A stretch of 64,000 nucleotides of DNA from Pandoraea terrigena (GTDB lineage: Bacteria; Pseudomonadota; Gammaproteobacteria; Burkholderiales; Burkholderiaceae), in NCBI RefSeq assembly GCF_902459705.1, contig NZ_CABPRU010000012.1:122137-186136 (forward strand). The letters are read 5' to 3'. Position 1 is the stretch's first letter; each line of letters starts with the position of its first letter. The notes beneath the pieces are model-generated. The model made no database searches. It had not been told where the DNA came from and saw only the letters and a list, made by a program, of their open reading frames with translations. Below are positions 57,077 to 64,000 of the stretch, piece by piece. The translations under genes were made by a program, and so were the position numbers.

Positions 57077-57428
57077 CTGGGTCTCCCCTGCACTTGCTAT
57101 TGAACCGGTCCGGTACCGTCCGGTGGACCGGAAGGTGTACGAACATTTCGGTGGTTAAGGAAATTCGGCACGCCATGTCGACATGCCTCGGTGACAGCAA
57201 CAGCGTTCCGCGCCGAACCACCCGAGGGCGGGATTATACGCGGTCAAAAACACCGTTTCGGCCCCGAATCTCGCAGGCTGAAACGGCTCGGTCCCCAACG
57301 CGGCCTCGCGACCGGCGCACGGCCTCTTTCTCGCTCATCGACGTGCCGTTCCCAACCACGGAACGCGGGATGACAGTCCATGCCTGCGGCTTGTCGTCGG
57401 CATGCCGATGACTGACCGCGGGCCGGAA
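57077..57428. promoter_or_regulatory. Promoter region of the DUF3100 gene with an inverted repeat
   Basis: 352 bases. CCGGTCC at 57105-57111 and GGACCGG at 57125-57131 form a 7-bp inverted repeat with a 13-base spacer, with two further CCGGT-like copies between them. This looks like an operator for a dimeric regulator. Nothing else is recognised here. Confidence 0.55.
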
Positions 57429-58943
57429 TCAGACGTAGCCGAACGGCGTGGCCGGGTTGGCCGCAGTCTCGACCCACACACTCTTCGTCTGTGTGTACTC
57501 GTACAACGCCTCCACGCCGCTGGAGCGGCCGTAGCCGCTGTGGTGGTAGCCGCCGAACGGCGACGCGACGTTGATCGTCTTGTAGCCATTGATCCAGAAG
57601 GTGCCGGCATTGACCTGCGCTGCCACGCGGTGTGCGCGCGCAACGTCTTGCGTCCATACCGCACCGGCCAGGCCGAACTCGCTGTCGTTGGCAATCGCCA
57701 GCGCCTCGTCTTCCGTGTCGAACGGAATCGCAACGACAACCGGGCCGAAGATCTCGGTACGCGCCACGCCCATCGCGTTGGTCGCGTCGGCCAGCACCGT
57801 CGGGCGGACAAAGAAGCCGCCGTCGCTGCGCTGCTGCGAGCCGGCCGCCAGACGTGCGCCGCCCGCGACGCCCGCGTCGATCATGTTCATCACATGCTGA
57901 TACTGCGTGCGGTTGCAGATCGGGCCGACTTCAGTGGTGTCGTCGAGCGGATCGCCCACGCGGATCTGCTGCGCGCCGCGCGCAAGCATGTCGACCATCT
58001 CGTCGTATACGCCACGCTGCACCAGCAGACGCGACCCCGCCACGCAGCTCTGGCCCGCGCTGGAGAAGATGGCGGCCTGAGCACCGAGGCACGCGCGCTT
58101 CAGGTCGGCATCGTCGAACACGATATTGGCGGACTTGCCCCCCAGTTCCAGCACGCTTGGCAGCAGGCGCTGCGCGGCGGCCGTGGCGATCTTGCTGCCC
58201 GTGGCCGGCGAGCCGACGAACACCACCTTCTTGACGACCGGATGCGAGATCGCCGCCTGACCGGTGGTGTGACCGAAGCCCGCAAGCACGTTGATGAGAC
58301 CGCGCGGCACGCCCGCCTGCTCGGCGAGCGCGGCCACCACGAGCGAGCTGGCCGGGGTGAGTTCCGACGGCTTGAGCAGCACGCCATTGCCCATGGCGAT
58401 GGCCGGCGCCAATTGCCAGCCGCAGGTAAAGACCGGGGCATTCCAGGGTGTGATCTGCAACACCACGCCCATCGCTTCGCGGCGCGTGTAGTTCAGGTGC
58501 GTGCTCGGCACGGGGATGACCTCGCCATAGAACTTGTCGGTCCAGCCCGCGTAGTACTCGAACATCTCGGCCACCTTGCCGACTTCGCCGCGGCAGTCGC
58601 GGATCGGCTTGCCTGCGCCGATCGATTCAAGCTGTGCGAGCGCTTCGGCGTTTTCGCGGATCTTGCTGCCGACGGCCTGCATCACACGACCGCGCGCCGC
58701 ATGCGTCAATGCCCACCAGATCTTCTGTGCGGCTTGCGCGGCGTCGGCCGCCTGGGCGACGACGGCGGCGCCGGCGTCGCGGTACGTCAGCACCGCCTGC
58801 CCGGTGGCCGGGTTCACGATGTCGATGGTCGCTTCGCCCGTGCCTTCGAGCAGGTCACCATTCACGAACGAGCCGATGGTGGTGGCTTTGGGGAAGAACT
58901 TTGCAAATGCGCCGAGCAAAGCGGCGGCTTGTTGGTCTGCCAT
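57429..58943 (-). CDS. NAD-dependent aldehyde dehydrogenase
   Basis: About 504 residues. Family residues: Asn in TPWNAPVFTCGWQLAPA, Glu in LELGGKSANIVFDD and nucleophile Cys in SAGQSCVAGSRLLV. Closest by eye to betaine or 4-aminobutyraldehyde-type enzymes with a general carboxylate-forming role. It follows the 3-hydroxyisobutyrate-dehydrogenase-like gene by 96 bases, so an alcohol-to-aldehyde-to-acid step pair is suggested. Start MADQQAAALLGAF has GGAG before it; the frame is open 17 codons upstream. Confidence 0.9.
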   Translation of the reverse strand: MADQQAAALLGAFAKFFPKATTIGSFVNGDLLEGTGEATIDIVNPATGQAVLTYRDAGAAVVAQAADAAQAAQKIWWALTHAARGRVMQAVGSKIRENAEALAQLESIGAGKPIRDCRGEVGKVAEMFEYYAGWTDKFYGEVIPVPSTHLNYTRREAMGVVLQITPWNAPVFTCGWQLAPAIAMGNGVLLKPSELTPASSLVVAALAEQAGVPRGLINVLAGFGHTTGQAAISHPVVKKVVFVGSPATGSKIATAAAQRLLPSVLELGGKSANIVFDDADLKRACLGAQAAIFSSAGQSCVAGSRLLVQRGVYDEMVDMLARGAQQIRVGDPLDDTTEVGPICNRTQYQHVMNMIDAGVAGGARLAAGSQQRSDGGFFVRPTVLADATNAMGVARTEIFGPVVVAIPFDTEDEALAIANDSEFGLAGAVWTQDVARAHRVAAQVNAGTFWINGYKTINVASPFGGYHHSGYGRSSGVEALYEYTQTKSVWVETAANPATPFGYV

Positions 58944-59039
58944 GAGAACACTCCGTGCGACGCGCCCCATCGGGCGCATCGAATCGTCAAACAATAAAAT
59001 CAGATGCCGAGCCCTAGCGCCCGAGATAACGACACGCGA

Positions 59040-59921
59040 TTACGCCTGGCCCGGCTCGATGAACTGCACGATGCGGTTGAAGTCCTCGTCATCGCCCACC
59101 GTTGCCGCGCTCGCGGCCCACAGACGGCCGGCCTCGGCAGAGAGCGGCCCCGTGGCGAGCGTGCCCGTCTGTTCTGCGAGGGCCATCGCCAGACGCACGT
59201 CCTTGCGCATGAGCTTCATCGTGAAACCGGAGTCGAACGCGCCATTGAGGATCCACGTCGGATAGTTGGTCTGCGTCACGCCGCTGCGGCCCGAGCCGGC
59301 GTTCACGCCCTCCAGCACCCGCGCCGGCGCCACGCCGGCCGCTTCGGCCAGGCGCATCGCTTCGCCGGCCACGACCAGATGCGCCGCGCACATCAGGTTA
59401 TTGATCAGCTTGGTCACGTGACCGGCGCCCACGTCACCGATGTGCACACGCTTGGCCGACATGGCGGCAAGCACCGGCTCGATCCGCACGATGTCTTCCA
59501 CCGAACCGCCCAGCACCATCGTGAGCGCACCGTTCAGCGCGCCCTTCGGACCGCCGGAGACCGGCGCGTCGACCAGCGCGATGCCCTTCTCGCGCAGCGT
59601 GGCGGCCAGCCCCCGCGTGCTGGCCGGATCGGCCGTCGATGTGTCGATGACGACCAGCCCTTCGCGACCGTTCGCGGCAATCCCGTCAGGGCCGTTCACC
59701 ACCGCTTCGACCACTTGCGACGTCGGCAGCGACAGCACGAGGACGTCGGCTTCGCGGGCGAGTTCGGCAACCGACGCCCGCAGGCCGATGCCCGCGTCAG
59801 CCAAGGCGCGACCGGCGGCCGGCGACGGATCGAAGCCGAGCACCGTGAAACCGCCGCGCTGCAACGACAGCGCCATGCCGCGTCCCATGTTGCCCAGCCC
59901 GACCACTCCGATGATTTTCAT
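59040..59921 (-). CDS. 3-hydroxyisobutyrate dehydrogenase family oxidoreductase
   Basis: About 293 residues of the beta-hydroxyacid dehydrogenase family. N-terminal NAD motif GVVGLGNMGRGMALSL, substrate motif DAPVSGGPKGALNGALTMVL, and catalytic Lys in GHVTKLINNLM near 173. Members act on 3-hydroxyisobutyrate, tartronate semialdehyde or L-threonate; the exact substrate is unclear. Middle gene of the three-gene operon. Confidence 0.88.
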   Translation of the reverse strand: MKIIGVVGLGNMGRGMALSLQRGGFTVLGFDPSPAAGRALADAGIGLRASVAELAREADVLVLSLPTSQVVEAVVNGPDGIAANGREGLVVIDTSTADPASTRGLAATLREKGIALVDAPVSGGPKGALNGALTMVLGGSVEDIVRIEPVLAAMSAKRVHIGDVGAGHVTKLINNLMCAAHLVVAGEAMRLAEAAGVAPARVLEGVNAGSGRSGVTQTNYPTWILNGAFDSGFTMKLMRKDVRLAMALAEQTGTLATGPLSAEAGRLWAASAATVGDDEDFNRIVQFIEPGQA

Positions 59922-60026
59922 GTTGACTCCAGATTGACTGCGAGGATGACGCCGCCCGCCAAAGGCCGCGTCGCATTGCTTCGTCAGCCGGACGTTCCGG
60001 CCAACGCTTGGGAATTCCCGGGAGAC

Positions 60027-60932
60027 TCAATGCGGGTGGTTGACGAACTCCAGCACCACGTTGCCCGCAAACTCGGGCTCCACGACCAGCCCATGTTCGT
60101 TGTAGCCATAAGGCACGCCGTGTTCGCGCCACAGCGCCTCGACGTGGGCCAGGTCCGGCGCAAGCAGCGTGATGGCCACCGCGTGCGTACGCTCGGCCTG
60201 CGCCATCGGCAACCCGACGGCCGCATAACGCGCCTCGGCGCGCTGCGGCGAGAGCGCACGCAAGTGCCCGCAGCCGGTGTCGACCGCCGCGCCGCCGTCA
60301 TAGCTGTCGACCTGTCGGTCGCCATAAATCCGCGCCCAGCGCGTGGCGAGCGCGCGCAGGGCCGCCACGTCCGGCGCCACGTACGTCACGCCGACGATGC
60401 CGGTCACGCCGTTCGCGTGCGCCTGCCACTCAGGCACCCAGATCAGTTCCGGGCGATGCTGTTGGCAGAGGAAGTTCGACGCGTCGCCCACCGCATCGTC
60501 GATGAACAGGCCCAGCGAGACGACCGCTTCGTCGGACGTGCCATCGGGTTTGCGCATCGCGCGGCGGAAATCGAGCAGGCCCTGCGTCGGCAGACCGGCC
60601 TGTGTGAGGTGCGCGTAGTCGGCGCGGGCATCCTGGCTGTGCAGGGCGACGAGCGAAACGCCCTCTTCGCGGGCCAGAAAGCGACCGAGATACCGGCCAA
60701 AGCAGAAGTCGCCGACCGCGTTCGTGCCGAACTTGCTGGCGTCGTCCACGCCGATCAGCTCGATGAAGTTGTCACCGAACATCATGAGCGACGTGAGCGT
60801 GCCCCACGGGTGATACGAGACCGGCGACGGCGAGAAGCCCATGCGCGCGTAATGCGCCAGCCGCCGCGGATGATCATGCACGGTGACCAGCGGGTGATCG
60901 ATGCCGAATCGCGTGTTGCGCGGAGGAATCAT
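60027..60932 (-). CDS. VOC (glyoxalase-like) family protein
   Basis: About 301 residues. The start RFGIDHPLVTVHDHPRRLAH places a His at the first metal position of a vicinal-oxygen-chelate fold, and NFIELIGVDD gives the first metal Glu. It resembles the Glyoxalase_3-type proteins, which may be dioxygenases, lyases or isomerases. A role on the first intermediate of the operon substrate is likely. The start MIPPRNTRFG was chosen because the 50 codons upstream lie in the divergent promoter region. First gene of the operon. Confidence 0.82.
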   Translation of the reverse strand: MIPPRNTRFGIDHPLVTVHDHPRRLAHYARMGFSPSPVSYHPWGTLTSLMMFGDNFIELIGVDDASKFGTNAVGDFCFGRYLGRFLAREEGVSLVALHSQDARADYAHLTQAGLPTQGLLDFRRAMRKPDGTSDEAVVSLGLFIDDAVGDASNFLCQQHRPELIWVPEWQAHANGVTGIVGVTYVAPDVAALRALATRWARIYGDRQVDSYDGGAAVDTGCGHLRALSPQRAEARYAAVGLPMAQAERTHAVAITLLAPDLAHVEALWREHGVPYGYNEHGLVVEPEFAGNVVLEFVNHPH

Positions 60933-61179
60933 CGGGTATCTCCGAAAAGGATCGGTGCCGGCCCCGGCATCCCGTGGGATGACAGTGCGCTCTTGTGCCT
61001 GTGCCGCGGCAAACATCGCGTGAAAACGGATGCGGAATCGGGCCACCGTCGGCGGGCCTCGCCTGGGTTCGTTGCCCGCCAATAGGGCCGATCCGCATGC
61101 TTTGCAGTGTGGATTGAAAAAAAACGACGCTCAATGACAACGCTTGAAGATTTTTGTTCTAAAAATTAGTCTTTAGGGT

Positions 61180-62109
61180 ATGACACCTGCCATCAACGAA
61201 AGCCGTCTGTTGTATCTGTTCGAAGCCGTCCAGTGCGGCACCGTGCGCGCTGCGGCGGACAGGCTCGACATCGCCCCCTCGGCCGTCAGCCGCCAGATCG
61301 CCCTGCTGGAGGCCGAAATGGCGCTGCCGCTCATCGAACGCCACAAACGCGGCGTCCACTTGACGCAGGCTGGCCGACTGCTCATGGAGTATTACCGGGA
61401 GCAGCGCGCGCACCAGGAGGACTTGCTCGCCAAGCTGCAGGAAGTTCGGGGATTGCGGCGCGGGCATATCCGCTTGGCCGTCGGCGAAGGGTTCGTCAGC
61501 GATCTGATGGGGGCGCCGCTGCAGTACTTCTGCAAGCGCTATCCCGACATCACACTCACGCTGGACCTGGCGGGGACCAACGAGGTCATTCGGCTCGTGG
61601 CGGAAGACGACGCGGATATCGGGCTGGTCTACAACCCACCGGCCGAACCCAAGATCGTGTCGCGCGCGCAGATGCGCCAGCCGGTGCACGCCATCGTCGC
61701 GCCCGACTCGCCGCTCGTCGAGCGTTGGGACAAGACCGGGTCGCTCAAACTCGACGCGCTGTATGACGTGCCGCTCGCCCTTATGCATGGGGCCTACGGC
61801 ACGCGCCAGTTGATGGCGCTGGCCGAGCAGTCGGAAAAGTATCGGCTGACGCCCGCCGTCACGACGAACTCGATTTCCGTGCTCAAGCATTTCGTGCGCG
61901 CCGGACTGGGCGCCACCTTCCTGCCCGCGTTTGCCGTGTCGCAGGAGATCGAGGCCGGCGAGCTGCGGGCGCTCCCGATCGATCACCCGATTCTCAATCG
62001 TGCCGAAGCGCATCTCGTCACCCGTGCCGGCCGACGGCTGTCAGGCGCGGCCAACCGCCTGCTGACCCATTTGGAGGGCAAGATGGAAGCGTTCGGCGCC
62101 CCGGACTGA
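61180..62109 (+). CDS. LysR-family transcriptional regulator
   Basis: About 309 residues. HTH at residues 6-64 (LLYLFEAVQCGTVRAAADRL, AVSRQIALLEAE). The sensor domain includes LRRGHIRLAVGEGFVSDLMG and ADIGLVYNPPAEPK. Divergent from the VOC gene across 247 bases, so it probably controls that operon. A short palindrome CTAAAAATTAG lies at 61159-61169, close to its own start, suitable for autoregulation. Confidence 0.88.
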   Translation: MTPAINESRLLYLFEAVQCGTVRAAADRLDIAPSAVSRQIALLEAEMALPLIERHKRGVHLTQAGRLLMEYYREQRAHQEDLLAKLQEVRGLRRGHIRLAVGEGFVSDLMGAPLQYFCKRYPDITLTLDLAGTNEVIRLVAEDDADIGLVYNPPAEPKIVSRAQMRQPVHAIVAPDSPLVERWDKTGSLKLDALYDVPLALMHGAYGTRQLMALAEQSEKYRLTPAVTTNSISVLKHFVRAGLGATFLPAFAVSQEIEAGELRALPIDHPILNRAEAHLVTRAGRRLSGAANRLLTHLEGKMEAFGAPD

Positions 62110-62623
62110 CGCGACCGTCCGACCTCGCCCGGATGCGAACCAGGCCGCCGCGTCCCGACGTTTCGGTTGCTCGCGCGCAACAATCGGGGTACTAAGCCTT
62201 TCCCCGATGTTGCTTACCACGGAATTCGGATATAAAAGAAGCCATCCGGGCGATAAGCGCGTGTTGCTTCGCAGTTCATGAAATGCGGCGCATCGCGCGT
62301 CATCTCGCCAGCCGAATCTGGTTGTGCGGCCGCGCGGGCGCCTGTCCGGGTGTCACGCACCGCCGCCGACGCAACGCCAGTGGACTGCCATGTTGACGAA
62401 CTCTGACGACCAGAGCGTGACGGCATCACTCGCAACCGCCCGCACACCTTTATGCGGCGCCTGTTGCCCAGGCGTGCTCGCTTCCCGACGCCTTGTCATT
62501 CGTAACGAATTTTCAGGTTTTACCGACGGCATCTCGGGTCGTCGTCACTGGGACGCTTTGCGACGACGACGGCCATAACGTTGCAAGAATGCGTGGGGCA
62601 AAACGCAACCTGGGGAGCAGACC
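62110..62623. promoter_or_regulatory. Porin upstream region
   Basis: 514 bases with no supported gene. A 13-base palindrome ATTCGTAACGAAT lies at 62498-62510, about 115 bases above the porin start, and could be an operator. The stretch GATATAAAAG near 62230 is AT-rich and promoter-like. Confidence 0.35.
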
Positions 62624-63688
62624 ATGAAAAAGAAGCTCATCGCAGCGAGCCTGCTTTGCAGCATCGGTACGTTCGCGCACGCGCAATCGAGCGTGCAACT
62701 GTATGGCCGCGTGGATGGCGGCTTTCAATTCATGAACCACCTGCAGGACGGCAACGGCGGCACCGCGTCGCGCTGGAGTGCCCAAGGCGGGGACTACGGC
62801 ACGAGCCTGTTCGGCTTTCGCGGCTATGAAGATCTCGGACAGGGATTGCATGCCGTATTCAATCTGGAAGGCGGCTTCCAGTTGATGAACGGCTTCAACA
62901 ACAATGGCTCGGGCTCGATTTTCGACCGGCGCGCGCTGGTCGGCTTCAATTCCCGCTCGTGGGGGCAACTGACGATCGGGCGAAACCTGTTCATCAGCAA
63001 CGGCGTCTGGGACTTCGATCCGTTCCAGCAACAGGCCTTCTCCTCGGCGTCGCTCGTGCGCGGGCGTAACTGGCCGCAGGCGAGCAACACTGTCAACTAT
63101 CAAAGCCCGAACTGGTACGGCTTCGACGTGGCAGGCCAATATGCGTTCTCCAACATCGCCGGGCAGTTCAACAACGGGCGAGGCATGGGGGCGCAGTTGA
63201 CCTACACGCATGACCGGTTCCAGTTGCGCGCCTTGTATGACGAAATTCGCGACAGCACGGGGCGCTTCACCGATGTCTTCGCCACGTCGCGCGAGTACTT
63301 CGCCGGCGCGAATGTGTTCCTGAACCGCTTCACGATTTCACTCGGCTACACGCACATGTCCGCGCCGGACGCGCCCGCGCCCGACTTCGCCACGCGTGCC
63401 GACCATTACTGGGCCGGCGTAAGGTATCAAGCCACCCCGGTTTGGGCCGCGAATGCGGCGGTTTATCACGTCAACGTGCCGGGCGGCTTCGGCAACGCGA
63501 CGATGTTCGAGGTGGGCACGACGTACAGCCTGTCGAAGCGCACGTTCCTGTATGGCACCCTCGCTTACGTGAAAAACAGTTCGAACCAGAACTTCTCGGT
63601 CGCGGCCATTCCGAGCGACTCGCTCGACAACCCGCCCGCCGGGAAAGGCCAGACTGGCGCCTATGTCGGTGTGTCGCATTCGTTCTGA
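62624..63688 (+). CDS. Gram-negative general porin (Omp32-like)
   Basis: Outer-membrane trimeric beta-barrel porin of about 354 residues. Signal peptide MKKKLIAASLLCSIGTFAHA, then SSVQLYGRVDGGFQFM, the usual first strand. Repeated amphipathic strands include FGFRGYEDLGQGLHAVFNLE and DRRALVGFNSRSWGQLTIGR. It ends in VGVSHSF, with terminal Phe, the outer-membrane assembly signal. It would let small organic solutes pass, perhaps for the catabolic operon upstream. GGGGAGC precedes the ATG. Confidence 0.94.
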   Translation: MKKKLIAASLLCSIGTFAHAQSSVQLYGRVDGGFQFMNHLQDGNGGTASRWSAQGGDYGTSLFGFRGYEDLGQGLHAVFNLEGGFQLMNGFNNNGSGSIFDRRALVGFNSRSWGQLTIGRNLFISNGVWDFDPFQQQAFSSASLVRGRNWPQASNTVNYQSPNWYGFDVAGQYAFSNIAGQFNNGRGMGAQLTYTHDRFQLRALYDEIRDSTGRFTDVFATSREYFAGANVFLNRFTISLGYTHMSAPDAPAPDFATRADHYWAGVRYQATPVWAANAAVYHVNVPGGFGNATMFEVGTTYSLSKRTFLYGTLAYVKNSSNQNFSVAAIPSDSLDNPPAGKGQTGAYVGVSHSF

Positions 63689-63735
63689 TCGGGCGGCGTA
63701 GCAGCGAGCCCCCGGGCGCAAGATGCAAAAAAAAA

Positions 63736-63765
63736 GCCGTCCGGCGCATTGCCGGACGGCTTTTT
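63736..63765. terminator. Bidirectional terminator after the porin
   Basis: Perfect 10-bp stem GCCGTCCGGC / GCCGGACGGC with loop GCATT, flanked by nine A upstream and TTTTT downstream, 47 bases after the porin stop. It can also end the minus-strand gene at 63908. Confidence 0.92.
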
Positions 63766-63907
63766 CCTGACGATAAGTAACGGGGCTTTCGACCCAAATG
63801 TATTCGGCCAATAACGCATCGATCATGACTGCGCGATGCGCGATCCGAATCGTCTTCCGAGGCGATCCGCGCTTTCCCCTTGCGAGGAAAGCGTCTTGCC
63901 GACTTCC

Positions 63908-64000
63908 TTAGAAGCGATACTTCGCCGAGATACCGCCACCCAGCGCGCTTTCGCCCTTGCGCACGCTGACGTTACCGCCCACGCGCACTTCCAGTTGCTT
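63908..64000 (-). CDS. C-terminal end of an outer-membrane beta-barrel protein (truncated by window)
   Basis: Thirty codons and a stop read from the window edge: VGGNVSVRKGESALGGGISA then KYRF and TAA. The terminal aromatic Phe after alternating residues is the usual outer-membrane assembly signal, and KYRF-type ends occur in autotransporter and other barrels. The gene runs beyond 64000, so its full identity is not readable. Confidence 0.7.
   Translation of the reverse strand, partial: KQLEVRVGGNVSVRKGESALGGGISAKYRF

Overview
The window is about 64 kb of high-GC chromosome from a betaproteobacterium of the Burkholderiaceae. The set of core genes (pepN, a divergent metE/metR pair, fbp, hmp with NsrR-type operators, many LysR regulators, a DUF3100 permease, a DUF1415 protein and an Omp32-like porin) fits Pandoraea or a close Burkholderia relative; the genus is an inference from gene content. 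No rRNA, plasmid or phage structural genes and no CRISPR array were seen.

Layout. 0.1-12.5 kb is core metabolism: pepN, metE<>metR, a methyltransferase with an MFS transporter, a LysR regulator divergent from an aspartate carbamoyltransferase with an extra N-terminal HTH-like domain, and fbp. At 12.7 kb lies an intact tRNA-Thr(CGT). About 17 kb downstream, at 29.62-29.68 kb, is a decayed copy of the 3' half of that tRNA plus its flank. The DNA between them is an old genomic island: lower in GC, edged by transposase relics, and without a recognisable integrase.

The island holds what looks like one specialised pathway. Two forward genes, an ATP sulfurylase small subunit with an unrecognised ~185-residue N-terminal extension and a CysN-CysC fusion (NodQ-like), would make PAPS. 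A converging, mostly overlapping seven-gene reverse operon encodes a GT2 polyprenyl-phosphate glycosyltransferase, a PAPS sulfotransferase, a UPF0104 membrane protein, a methyltransferase, a divergent DegT-type aminotransferase, a GMC-type oxidoreductase with a cysteine cluster, and a WecE-like aminotransferase. A large YfhO-like membrane protein lies upstream. The logic (own PAPS supply plus sulfotransferase) resembles rhizobial NodPQ/NodH and suggests a sulfated amino-glycan or glycolipid of unknown structure. A TauE/SafE permease is divergent from the PAPS genes.

30-36 kb is core plus lineage-specific genes: DUF1415, two tandem ankyrin-like paralogues (the second with an internal duplication), hmp under two NsrR-like palindromes, and a GpdQ/Icc phosphodiesterase. 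The phosphodiesterase ends an ABC importer operon (36-40 kb) preceded by a LacI regulator with two abutting palindromic operators.

41-54 kb is a 3-hydroxyanthranilate meta-cleavage block (2-aminomuconic semialdehyde dehydrogenase, 2-aminomuconate deaminase, 3-hydroxyanthranilate 3,4-dioxygenase, ACMS decarboxylase). It is followed by a complete Liv-type ABC importer that carries a kynurenine-formamidase-like hydrolase inside its operon, then an HTH protein and a TetR-LysR pair. The upper steps (kynurenine hydroxylase, kynureninase) and the lower steps (oxalocrotonate decarboxylase onward) are not in the window.

54.7-64 kb holds a glycine-zipper lipoprotein, an EF-hand protein, a DUF3100 permease, an uncharacterised catabolic operon (VOC protein, 3-hydroxyisobutyrate-dehydrogenase-like enzyme, aldehyde dehydrogenase) with a divergent LysR regulator, a porin, and the C-terminal end of another outer-membrane protein cut by the window edge.
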